From Heterocephalus glaber (Eukaryota; Chordata; Mammalia; Rodentia; Bathyergidae), in contig NW_004624864.1 of assembly GCF_000247695.1 (NCBI RefSeq), forward strand, positions 5,331,939-5,395,938: a stretch of 64,000 nucleotides of DNA, written 5' to 3'. The position numbers and the translations under genes were made by a program. Every line of letters begins with the position of its first letter. The stretch's first letter is position 1. The notes below the pieces were generated by a model. The model did not search any database. It was not told the origin of the DNA and was given only the letters and a program-made list of their open reading frames with translations. Below are positions 24,051 to 34,143 of this stretch, one piece after another.

Positions 24051-27000
24051 TTCATAATTTCCTACCAAATATTGATCCCACTGATGTTGTAGTGGAAGAA
24101 ATTTCAAATAATTTACAAAAGTGATAGTGAAAATGATCAATGATAGCAAAGGTGGTGCAAATAAGAAGTAGAGTTAATGAAATACTTAAATATTTAATGA
24201 TCTCAAAGAAGATACAATAGAGAACTGAATGAATCAAGGAGGAAAGCATAGTACAATATATGATAGACTGCATTACAAAAAATAGAAATTCTGGAAAAAG
24301 AATTAAGATATTCTAGAAGTCAATTTTTAAGTAGTCAAATGAAAAAATCACTTGTAAGTCTCAAAAATAATTAAAATGAATAACAAGAAAGAATATCAGA
24401 ATTAAATGACAAAGTGGATCTGCTTGAACAATGGCCCAATGAGAGAATAAAAAAAGAGAAGTAATGAGAAGATTTATTTGAGAAACATTTGAAAATCTGA
24501 TAGAATGTAATGAAGACTCAAGTAGGATGATAGAGTACAGGCCAATGGCATAGAAAACCTATTCACTGGAATTGTAGGAGAAACTTCTATGAGGGAACAG
24601 AGGCAAATAAACATGACCAAAACAGAAATTCCTCATAGCATATCCTAGTCAAATTGTCAAAAAATTTAGACATATATTATTAAAAGCCAATACAAAGAAA
24701 TGCTAAATCCCTCAGAGTTATTAAATCAAAGGCAAAAACAAATTTTTTTTCAACTGAAAATCTAAAACTCAGAAGGGCTTGAACTGATGTGCTTCAAGCC
24801 CTGAAGAAAATAATTAAAAACTTACACAGCTATACCTAGTCAAATTGAAGGAAAAATAAAGGCCTTCAAAGATAAGTCTAAAAAAATACTGAATAAAAAG
24901 TGTTGCCAAAATTCTAAAGCGAATTTAAAAAACCAATAAACAGGGCAGTCACAATCATGAGACTAAGGGAAAAAATGAATTTCATTGTGGGAATAGATAA
25001 AAAAGAAAAAAATACCAGATATGAAACAAACACTAGAAAAAGAACAAAATGTGATAAAATAATCAAAACTACTTAATTTTTAGTAAATGTGTTTTATATC
25101 TTCAGCACATGACATAAAATGACAGATTGGATCAAAACACAACACCCTAATATATGTTGCCTGAAGGATTCACATGCATCCACAAAAAGACTGATTGAAA
25201 GGAAAAAGACACTTCAATCCACTTGAAGATGAAAACAAGTCAGAGGAATTAAGCTTAGATCCAATGAAGAAGAATTCAAACAGAAGTGATTTAGTAGAGA
25301 CAAAGAACGCAGCTGCCAATTGGGAAAGGGAGCAATTTAGCAAGAGACACCCACTGTAAATATGCATGTAGCCAACATTGATGTACCCAGTTTCACAAAA
25401 CACTTCTTGATATAAAAGGTCACATAGAATTCAAGGCAATAATTTTGGGTGTCTTCAATATCCTACTCTCACAAGTAGATGGTCAACTAGAAATAAAACA
25501 GCAAAGAAAATTTAGAGTTAGACTATGTGATATAATTCAAATAGACTTGACAAAAAGGTAGGGCCAGGGATTTAGCACAGTGGTTTTGCCTCCTGCTTTG
25601 CAAGCACAAGGACCTGAGTTCTACCCCGGTACCAAAAAAAAAAAAAGTACAGTGATTGTGATATAAAAACAGACTAGCACATATTCTTTGTAGAATTCCA
25701 TGTAAATTTCTCCAAAATACACATTATTTTAAACCGATAAATTAAGTGTTATTGAACTTAAAATATTAAATTTCAGGGGGCCTATAGTATTACAACATGA
25801 TGAATCTATAAATCGACAGCAAAAATCCACAGAAAAAGACTACCAGAGTGATAGAAAATTACACTATTGAATAATCAGTGGGTCCCTGAAAGTATAAAAG
25901 GAGAAATTCAAAAATGCCTATAATTAAGTGATAATGGAAAAGCAATATATCAGAATCTGAAGCACACAATGAAAATACTTCTGAAGAAAGTTTATAGTTG
26001 TGCCTCTGTTAGAAAATAAGTGATCATAAATAAAGAACCCACTGATGTAACTAAAGTTCCTAGAATAATAAGTACTAATCGAACTTAAGTCCAATGGATG
26101 GAAAGAAATATATACATATGAGAGATGAGGTTGAAGAGATGCAGTTATGGGGTGGGGAGGAGCTTATGTAAAAGAATCACAAAATGTCATGTATGTGCAC
26201 TAGCTCCCTGAGATTAAGGTAATCATTATGTACCACAAATATGTACCAATAAAAATATAAAAATGAAAATTAGGGAAAACAGAAAAAGATGAAAATGATA
26301 GTGGAAGTGAATAGAATCCAAAAGTGCATGGAACAACATAAGTTACTTTTTGAAAAACACCATATCATCAAAAACGATCTGAATATTGAATGTAATTTCT
26401 ACTACAGTATCATCATTCTTCAACATTCTAGAAAAAGAAATTCTGAAACTCATATGGAAACTCAAAGGATACAGAAATTCTGCAGTCTTCCTGAGCCAAA
26501 AGAATCATTCTGAAGGCATCACACTATTACACTTCAAATTAAAATGCAATGCTATGGTTAGAAAAAAACACACATATTTACTACTGACATAACAAGAAAT
26601 ACGAACACCAGTAGAATAAAACAGAAAACACAGAAACAACCACATGCACTGCCAGACATCTAATTTTTGACAAACAAAATCATATCCTGCAAAAATGACA
26701 GCCTCTTTAATAAGAGCCAATGGAAGCCTGGATATTCACATGCAGAAGGTAGAGATACAATTTCTATTTCTCATCCTGTACAAAAATAAAAATGATCAGA
26801 GATTAGATGTAAATCTGGAAATTTAAAACTGATGGAAGAAAATATATAGGAAATCCTAGAAGTTGTAGCACAGAGAGAATTTCTAAATAGCACCCAATAG
26901 TATCAGAAAGTAATAGCATGAATCAACAAATAGGACTATATCAACTTTAAAAATTCTGAACATCAAACCAAACAATCAAGCAACTGAAGAGCCAACCCAC

Positions 27001-27670
27001 AGGACGGAAGAAAATCAGAGCTAGCTACTCTTCTGGTAGAGGATAATTATGTCTTATCAAAAAAAATTAATATCAGTAAAAGAAAAAATTCTATACAATA
27101 AAAGGGTAAATTACTTGAGCAGATAATTCTTTAAAGAGAAGAAGAAACATTCAATATGTCTATGAAAAAATACTTAAGAACTTTAGCAACTATGGAAATG
27201 CTAATTAAAATAATGAGATTCCATCTCACACCAATCAGAATACCTAACATTGCTAATTAAAAAAAATGAAGGTCAGCAATGTTGAGAGTGAAATGTGCCC
27301 TCTTTTGGTGGGAAGATAAATTGGTACAATCACTATGGAAATTGGTCTGGACTTTCTCCAAAAAAAAAAAGAAAAAAAAAATCCCTAAAACGAAAATGAC
27401 ATTTGATCCAGCTATAAGAAAATGTCAAATGGATGGGATAGCCGACCATAATATTAACAAAATAATCCATTCTCAGAATACTGTGCATCACGCTTCCTTT
27501 TATATTTAAAATTTAAGAATAAATGAATAAGAGATGACAGGAAACTAGAAAATCACTTTGCTCAATGGAGGAAGTGAATCTGGAGATGAGGAAAGTAAAT
27601 TTTGCAATCAGATGAAAGTGTATCAGATGCATATATCCATATACCCAGACAAATAATACTCATTATACTG
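24050..27670 (+). mobile_element. Ancient degenerate LINE-1 (ORF2 region)
   Basis: Long A-rich plus-strand region with many stops. Patches resemble L1 ORF2: 'gatcaaaacacaacaccc' near 25130, 'agaaattctgaaactcatatgg' near 26437, 'gatgtaaatctggaaattt' near 26806 and 'gagattccatctcacaccaatcagaatacc' near 27212. Older than the other L1 pieces, judging by stop density. It is interrupted by an ID-like SINE at 25560. Its 5' limit is uncertain. Confidence 0.72.
25560..25646 (+). mobile_element. ID-like SINE
   Basis: 'gggccagggatttagcacagtgg' to 'gacctgagttctaccccggtacc' plus poly-A; inserted in the old L1. Confidence 0.92.
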
Positions 27671-27708
27671 TATTACTAATTTTGCTACAATTAAAAATGT
27701 TTTTGACA

Positions 27709-27796
27709 GGGCCAGGGATTTAGCTCAGTGGTTTCGCTGCCTGTTGCAAAAGTGCAAGGACCCAAGTTCAATCACTGGTACAAAAAAAAAAAAAGT
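27709..27796 (+). mobile_element. ID-like SINE
   Basis: 'gggccagggatttagctcagtgg' to 'caagttcaatcactggtac' plus poly-A; right flank 'aaaagttttaca'. Confidence 0.92.
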
Positions 27797-27970
27797 TTTA
27801 CATGGCATATGCAACTGCTCAAAGGAAGACCCAAAGATACAAGGAAAGTTAAGCACAGGTAATGGGGGAAAAATAAGAACCAAGATACATCATGTGCAGG
27901 TACAAGCAGCCAATGATAAATGTAAATGTATTGTATACCTAAAATGTACCAATGAAAGAATTTAAGAAAA
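27797..27970 (+). mobile_element. LINE-1 3' UTR fragment
   Basis: 'aaataagaaccaagatacat', 'catgtgcaggtacaa' and 'taaaatgtaccaatgaaaga' match the L1 3' terminus also seen at 15.07-15.15 and 29.95-30.05 kb. It may be the tail of the old L1, separated from it by the SINE at 27709. Confidence 0.7.
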
Positions 27971-29309
27971 AAAGAGAATAGATTTCCCTATACAATTCCC
28001 TGGCCCCTTTGTACAGCATTTCCTTCTCTTGTGTACACTTCAAGACCCTTCTAGAATGGGGGTTAGATAACCTACTTCCACATGAGGCATATTTTAGACT
28101 TTCACTGTGGCCAGCTTGTACACAGAAATGATAATAGAAGGCCAGAGAGTTATTTCCATGTTATGATTTATTTGGGAGGACAGGAGTTTTACTGTATATC
28201 ACCTTAAGAAGTTGAATGGTAATTGATACAGCCAGGTTTGATGGTGAAAGCAGCTACTGAGATGTGTTATTAGAGGAAGGGTAGAGAGATATTGCTTCTG
28301 AGGCCCTTCCCAGCTCTTTAATTTCAAAGTGCTCAGTCAGCCAAAGAGATGTGCTTTGTGGGGCTATGTTCTGATCTGTAATAATTTTCCCATGTGAGAC
28401 TTTCATAGAAGTTTGACAAAAATTGAGCATTAAGCATCGAGTATGGCCAGGAGAGTTGTTAGAAAATGGATAGTAAACTATTCCTAAAGGGACTGAGGCA
28501 GAGCTGGGAAGGAGAATAGTTAAACAGAAAAGAACCCAAGAATAGTAACCAATCCAAGCACATAATGACAAGTAGAACTCATTCATTTATTTATTTTTCA
28601 CTTAATAAATTCTTAAGTCAGTCACATGTCCCAGACACATTTTCAAGTCTTGGACATACAACTCTGAGGCTGATCAAGCACAATATCTAGCTTCATGAAC
28701 TTGACCACAGCATATTAGTAGATCAAAATTGTAACAAAAACTCACAACAAAAGTAATAAAATAAAGCTGCTACATGGTCAGAGAAAAAGTGCATATGAAC
28801 AGTGAAAATCAAATTATTTTCTAAATGGAAAATTTAGCCTTCAGGAGTGAAACTTTATTAAATTGAATGTTGAATAGTCTCAATATTTTATACTATTTTA
28901 TATTCATCTAGAAAATAACAGATAAGAAACTGACATTTTCCAACATTTGATTTTAAATGATTTTTTGATTTTTATAAAGAAGATCCTTGAATTTTATTGC
29001 AAGTTAACTGAACATCAATATGTGATGAATTCATTACTAATACTAACCAGATTCTTACATATAATGAGATCAACCCAGTTTCTCATTCTCCGATAACATT
29101 TATTAGGTTTGATGTCAAAGAATGACACACTTATGTTCCAGCAGAAAATCTTGAATAAAACATTTCTTGATCTGCTGCCTAAAAAAGTCTAAATAAAGAA
29201 CCTGGAATGCTGTACAATTTTTAAATTCCATAATACAACAATATGCAGAAATACTGTACAGCTAGGTTATTTGTTCATTGTAAAAAACTTTTTAAAATAT
29301 TCTGATCTG
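27971..29309. other. Unassigned AT-rich DNA
   Basis: No recognised gene or repeat. A 110-codon minus-strand open frame at 28254-28586 has no recognised domain and no paralog in the window; I regard it as chance. Confidence 0.4.
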
Positions 29310-30050
29310 ATATTTAGCTATTACAAGTTGTGTCACTGTAAACATGGCTGAGCATATATCTGATGCTTTTAATTCTTTGGGGAAGATACCTAGTAGGGGA
29401 ATACTTGGGTAAAGTGGAACTTCTAATCCTAGTTTTTTGAGGAATCACACTGATTTGTACAGTGGTTACAGTGGTTGCAACAGTCTGCCCTCCCACCAAC
29501 AGAGGAGGGGGGCTCCTTTTTTCCCACAACCTTACTAGCATTTGCCTTGAAACAGCCCAATTCCCCATCAACTGGTGACTGGATAAAGAACTTTTTAAAA
29601 ATAAAATGGAGCATTACTCAGACATAAAGAATGATAAACTGGAGACAGATATAGCTAAATGGATACACATTGAGGTCATAATCCTAATTGAATTATATAG
29701 GACACAAATGTGTAAATACTGAATAATTTCTCTGGTGGGAAAAACTAAAGGTGTAAATGAAGACCAAAATGTATAACAGATAATGTAAAATAGGAAGAAA
29801 AGGTCCAGAGGGGAAGAGGAAGTAAGGCAGGGAGTGAAGGGGAAAGGAAAGAAGGGAAAGAAAATAATATAAGTAAGGAATGAAAAATGGAAACAAATTT
29901 TTTAAATAGGGAAGGGTGAGGGGTGAAAGGGAAGGAGGATAATGGGAAAAAGGAAGAAAAAAGATATACCATGTACAGGTACAAATTCCCAAGGATGAAT
30001 GGGACCATAATATATACCTAAAATGTAACAGTAAACTTAATGAATAAAAA
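29310..30050. mobile_element. LINE-1 with 5' inversion (twin priming)
   Basis: 29310-29550 reads on the minus strand as an internal L1 ORF2 segment ('gattaaaagcatcagatata' and 'gggggaggacagactgttgc' in reverse sense). 29552-30050 reads on the plus strand as terminal ORF2 ('ccccatcaactggtgactgg', 'atagctaaatggatacac'), a purine-rich 3' UTR and 'aacttaatgaataaaaa'. The opposed halves of one 3' end indicate twin priming. Confidence 0.85.
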
Positions 30051-31430
30051 ATACTACGATGTAGAAAATGAATTTGAGGAAAGTATGATTCAGATTAGCT
30101 TAGTTTTCATTACATAAAACTGTGCCTATAATGTAGTCAGTTCTGTGTACCTGAAAATCAAATTGCTTTAGTTTTACAGAAATTTTGCATATAGATTCTA
30201 CTGCCAAACTTTGCTTCTTCCAATAAAAATGTGTGAATCCATTTTCATAGCACATACCAGCATAAGTCTAGATAATTTTACCATTACTATATATTTTTCC
30301 TTGGATTTCCTCAAACTGTACCCCAACATCTGTGCAGTCTTTTTGACTGAAGGGTGTCCATCTGGAACAACTTCCTCCCAGTTACCTGTAAGACACCTCT
30401 ATCAATTTCTTGCTTCCTTGACACCTTTCCATTGAATTCTACCTTGATCACACTGTTGCTCATTGCTTTGTACTGCTCCTACTACTGAACCCCATTTACT
30501 ACTGTGTTCTTTCACAAGTAGTTTCTTCAATTATAGTACATTTTATGATCTAATATGCTGTATCACTTATTTTTGTATTTTTCTACTTTGAGGGGAATCT
30601 ATCATCTATGACTACCACTGTTATCAAAACCAGATCCCCAGATCACCTTGTGACTCTTTTCCTGATCTATGAGTTATTTATACCAGTTGATGACAAGTGT
30701 TCCACAGATATCTATAAGTTTACAAAGCTTAATTAAAATGAGTCATATTTTCTACCAATGATGGGACAGAACATGAAATTAGTGTTTCCTTGATAAGAAA
30801 TGGTTAACTAATATGTATTTTAAAGATGAATTCAGAAATTCATATTCTATTTAGCCATAAAAATGGAAAACAGACTTTACATAGGTAATGTAGAAAAATA
30901 GTAGAGAGCAAAAGCAAAACACATAAATGAAAAATACAGTGACATGCACATGATAAATGAATTCACTTTAGTACCATGAAACACATGAAAACTATGAAAA
31001 GCAGCTCCTAGTACTAGATGCTAGAGAGAAAAATAAATTCAACATAGAAAAATTGGGGAAATAAAATATAGCAATGAAAATAGTATAATTTTTTCAAATA
31101 TTATGTATGCTTTACCAAAAAATGAAAATGGTAGCAAATTACTAATCACAAAGAAATAATAAAGGTGTATTTTGATGGATATACTAAGACAGATGAGTTC
31201 ATCGCTACACATATGCATAAATCTATTTATCACAATCTACTACATAAATTGGTGTAAACATTGTTATTCAAAAATGAAAATAAGATAAACAAACATTTGA
31301 TTCTGCAATCAGTCAAAGCTGAAAGGAAAGAAAAACTACCATGACAATATTAAAAAGAGTGAGGGAATGACAGAAAGAGAAAAGAATAAGGGGTTAAATA
31401 AAAGTAGGACATTAAACTGTGATGAACTTG

Positions 31431-31516
31431 GGGCTGGGGGTTTAGCTCAGTGGTTCTGCTGCCTGCCCTGGAAATGAAAGGGTCCGAGTTCAATCCCCGG
31501 TCCAAAAAAAACCACA
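31431..31516 (+). mobile_element. ID-like SINE
   Basis: 'gggctgggggtttagctcagtgg' to 'ccgagttcaatccccggtcc' plus A-rich tail. It is bounded by the 15-base direct repeat 'aaactgtgatgaact' (about 31414-31428 and 31517-31532), so the boundaries are secure. Confidence 0.95.
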
Positions 31517-31792
31517 AAACTGTGATGAACTCGCAGTTAATCTACATGAATGTTTACACTGAAAGGGATTATAAATCATTGATGTGACCTTGGTTGCTGC
31601 TGTGAAACAGAACTTACAAGAATTGTTCTTCTGTCTTCAGCAGCACTACCTATGGCCCAAAGGTGTCTCAATGATAGAAAAGAATGGCTCAAAAAATCTT
31701 TCTCATGGCATCTTGGAATCTCATGGAGTCTATGGAGGTGACATTGGCTTAGATATTCACCCTCAGCCTCTCATTTGGCTTAAACCTCAACA

Positions 31793-31896
31793 TTAGGTTT
31801 AGGTGTAGGATTAGGGTGAGAGTTATTAAGGTTACGGTTAGGGTTAAGATTGTTAGGGTTATGGTTAGGTTTAGGACTAAGATTGTTAGGGTTACA
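31793..31896 (+). repeat. Degenerate telomere-like (TTAGGG)n block
   Basis: About 100 bp of TTAGGG-related text: four exact TTAGGG hexamers plus variants such as 'ttaggttt', 'ggattaggg', 'ggttacggttaggg' and 'ttatggttagg'. It abuts 'aacctcaacat', which in the paralog (near 42780) continues into non-telomeric sequence. Confidence 0.85.
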
Positions 31897-33136
31897 ATGT
31901 GGATGAACAGCACTGCCTTTCTATAAGTCCATGAACAATATAATACTTATCAGTATTGTAAGTATTATTAGAAGTAGCTCTATTCAACATGACAAATTTT
32001 CTCTTGGAATTTCTAGAACACTTTTTTCCTCCAAGTGGTACTTTTTTCTATTAATCAGAGTTGATTTTGTGGGATTTAATGCAAGATTCACAATATCTAT
32101 GTTCCTTGATTCTCACTGTCTCTTTTTCCAACCCTACATTGGCTTCGTCTTCTTGGATTGAAAATATTTAATGAAATATTTCAGTTTTATTGTTATAATT
32201 TAATTTATTTTTATCTTTTCAGAACATCTGACTTGATTATATATAACCAAAGCAAGCTTTTGTTCACTAATTTCATTACAAAATTTATGTTAGATTCAGT
32301 GGTGATATTGTCTTTCTGATTACTTTAATTTTGTAAAATACAAAAAAATTAAATGCCAAAAAACAGGAAAACACAATCCACATGTATAGATTGTAGTTGA
32401 ACCAGGTGACACTGATCAATTAGAATGGAGGTTCTCTCCCATTCATGTTGGTTTGCAGAATGTTCATTTATCACCTGTGAAAAGACAGTTCACTCAGTAA
32501 ATGATGATGTGCCATAGAATATGCAACACAGGGAGGTGTTGGTTAGTAAAAGGCTGACCTAACATAGGTCTTATTAGATTATAGTGTTTTAGTTACAATG
32601 TAAGGATGAGACTGAATACAATAATTCTATAGAGATATAAGTACACATCCAAATAAGCTTTATGGACATAAAGGAAAATAATTGGAAGAATTACTAGTAT
32701 GTGAACAAAATGTTAATGAGTCTTGCATTTCATCATTTTCATCAGTGAATTTTCTGTATTCTATTTTTTTCTAATGAATATGCTTTACTTCTATCATCAT
32801 GTCATGCCTCTAAGTATAAAATGTTTTCTGGTGAAAATCGTATTGTTCCATCCTTTAGAATCTGTCATTAAGTAAATATGTCTCTGGAAATGTGTTCTTT
32901 ATCACTGTAATCCAAAAGATTCCTCACTGATCATTTGACTCTAAACATGATCCTTTGCAAATTAATGTAGCTGTGTGTCATTTTATGAAGTAAATAAAAT
33001 GCAGTCCAGCCATTGTTTAGAGTATCTCAAGAGAACATGAAGTGATTTTAGCTTTCAGGGTGTGGTTTCTGAGGGAATAGGCAAAGTCTTTGTTTACTTA
33101 GTTCTCTCACTTTTGTCCTTGGAATCAGGCCAAAGA

Positions 33137-33236
33137 GTGCAATGAAATTGGAGTTCAATAGCAAAAGAAACCTCAAGAATTTCATAAACACATGAAAATT
33201 GAACAACACACTTCTGAAGAACCAATGGGTCACAGA
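33137..33236 (+). mobile_element. LINE-1 ORF2 internal scrap at deletion junction
   Basis: About 95 bp matching internal L1 ORF2: 'ttcaatagcaaaagaaacctc', 'aaacacatgaaaattgaaca' and 'cacacttctgaagaaccaatggg', the 'KWKLNNTLL' region in ORF2. It lacks an L1 3' end and poly-A tail. Left of it the sequence matches 43.9-44.03 kb upstream of OR-4; right of it begins mid-OR sequence. Confidence 0.75.
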
Positions 33237-33544
33237 CCTGGATCCCCAGCTTCACTCCCCAATGTACTTTCTTCTCATTCACCTTTCATTTCTTGCCCTC
33301 AGGTACTCAAGTGTTATCTTCCCTAAAACCTTACAGAACTTACTGAGTTCCACCAAAATCATCTCCTTCCTTGGCTGCTTCACCCAGATGTACTTTTTTG
33401 TCTTTTTGAGTGGCAGTGAGTTGTTGCTTCTCTCCTCTATGCCTTATGAATGCTATGCAGCCATCTGCAGCCCCCTGCACTATCCAGTCATTATGTCCAC
33501 AAGACTGTGCCTTGCCCTGTCTGCTGGCTTCTTTATGTTTATAG

Positions 33545-33580
33545 ATTACATAGTAATCTGTGTCTGTAGATTACATTGTT
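33545..33580. repeat. Quasi-palindrome with local duplication in OR-3
   Basis: 'agattac' + 'ata' + 'gtaatct' forms a perfect 7-bp inverted repeat. A second 'agattac' follows about 24 bp after the first. Intact ORs have no equivalent insertion. Confidence 0.7.
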
Positions 33581-33853
33581 AGAGCAGCTTGCATGAGAAG
33601 TCTGCATTTCTGCAACTCTAATATCCATCACTTTTTCTGTGACTCATCCCCTATATTAGCCCTGCCCTCCAGTGACACTTATGATGTTGAAATCACAATA
33701 GTCATGTTTGCTGGATCCACCCTAGTCCTGCACCTCCTCACCGTATCTGGATCCTATATGTCCATTTTGTTCACTATCCTGAAAATTAATTCCACTGGTG
33801 GAAGGAAAAAAGCCTTCTCCACTTGTGCTTCCCATCTCCTTTGTGTTATCATT

Positions 33854-33950
33854 TTTTTTTTTTTTTTTTTTTTTGGTATCAGGGATCAAACTTGGGTCCT
33901 TGCTCTTGAACAGCAGGTGGCAAAACCACTGAGCTAAATCCCTAGCCCTA
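33854..33950 (-). mobile_element. ID-like SINE inside OR-3 TM6 region
   Basis: Reversed SINE: long T run, 'ggtatcagggatcaaacttg' to 'ccactgagctaaatccctagccc'. The duplicated target 'tgtgttaYcattttt' lies at about 33842-33856 and 33951-33965. It breaks the codons that follow the 'FSTCASHLL' motif. Confidence 0.95.
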
Positions 33951-34143
33951 TGTGTTACCATTTTTTATGGCACTCTAATCTTTATTCACTTGAAACCAAA
34001 GACATCCTACTTCTTGGGAGAGGATCAGGTGGCTTCTGTGTTTACACAGTTGTGATCCTTGTGCTGAATCCTCTCATTTAGAGTCTCAGAAGCAGAGGCA
34101 AAAAATGCTTTTGTTAGACTCATGCAGAAGAGAGATGGATTAA

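Larger units (their letters stand above)
30051..33136. other. Distal 5' region of the OR-3 unit, no gene
   Basis: From about 30340 it is collinear with 41.21-44.03 kb of the OR-4 unit: 'cc(c/a)agttacctgtaagacacct' and 'ggtacctgtaggacacctcc', then 'catatgcat' near 31210 and 42254. It contains an ID-like SINE and a telomere-like insertion. No conserved reading frame. Confidence 0.65.
33237..34143 (+). pseudogene. Olfactory receptor pseudogene OR-3 (5'-deleted, SINE-interrupted)
   Basis: Remnant of an OR8H-like receptor, group A. Homology begins at the first intracellular loop ('[11 protein letters not shown]'); the start codon, N-terminus and TM1 are gone, along with about 1.6-1.7 kb of 5' flank relative to OR-4. 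MAYDRY has become 'MPYECY', altering the G-protein contact. Near 33542-33580 an insertion with duplicated 'tagattaca' disrupts TM4-loop 2, and the frame shifts there. An ID-like SINE interrupts TM6 at 33854-33950. The TM7 region has a TAC-to-TAG stop ('ctcatttagagtctcag', about 34074-34090) and further small indels. It cannot encode a receptor. Its 3' flank stays collinear with that of OR-4. Confidence 0.93.

Noticed and set aside
28254..28586. 110-codon minus-strand frame
   Set aside because: No domain recognised, no paralog and no promoter or splice context; consistent with chance.
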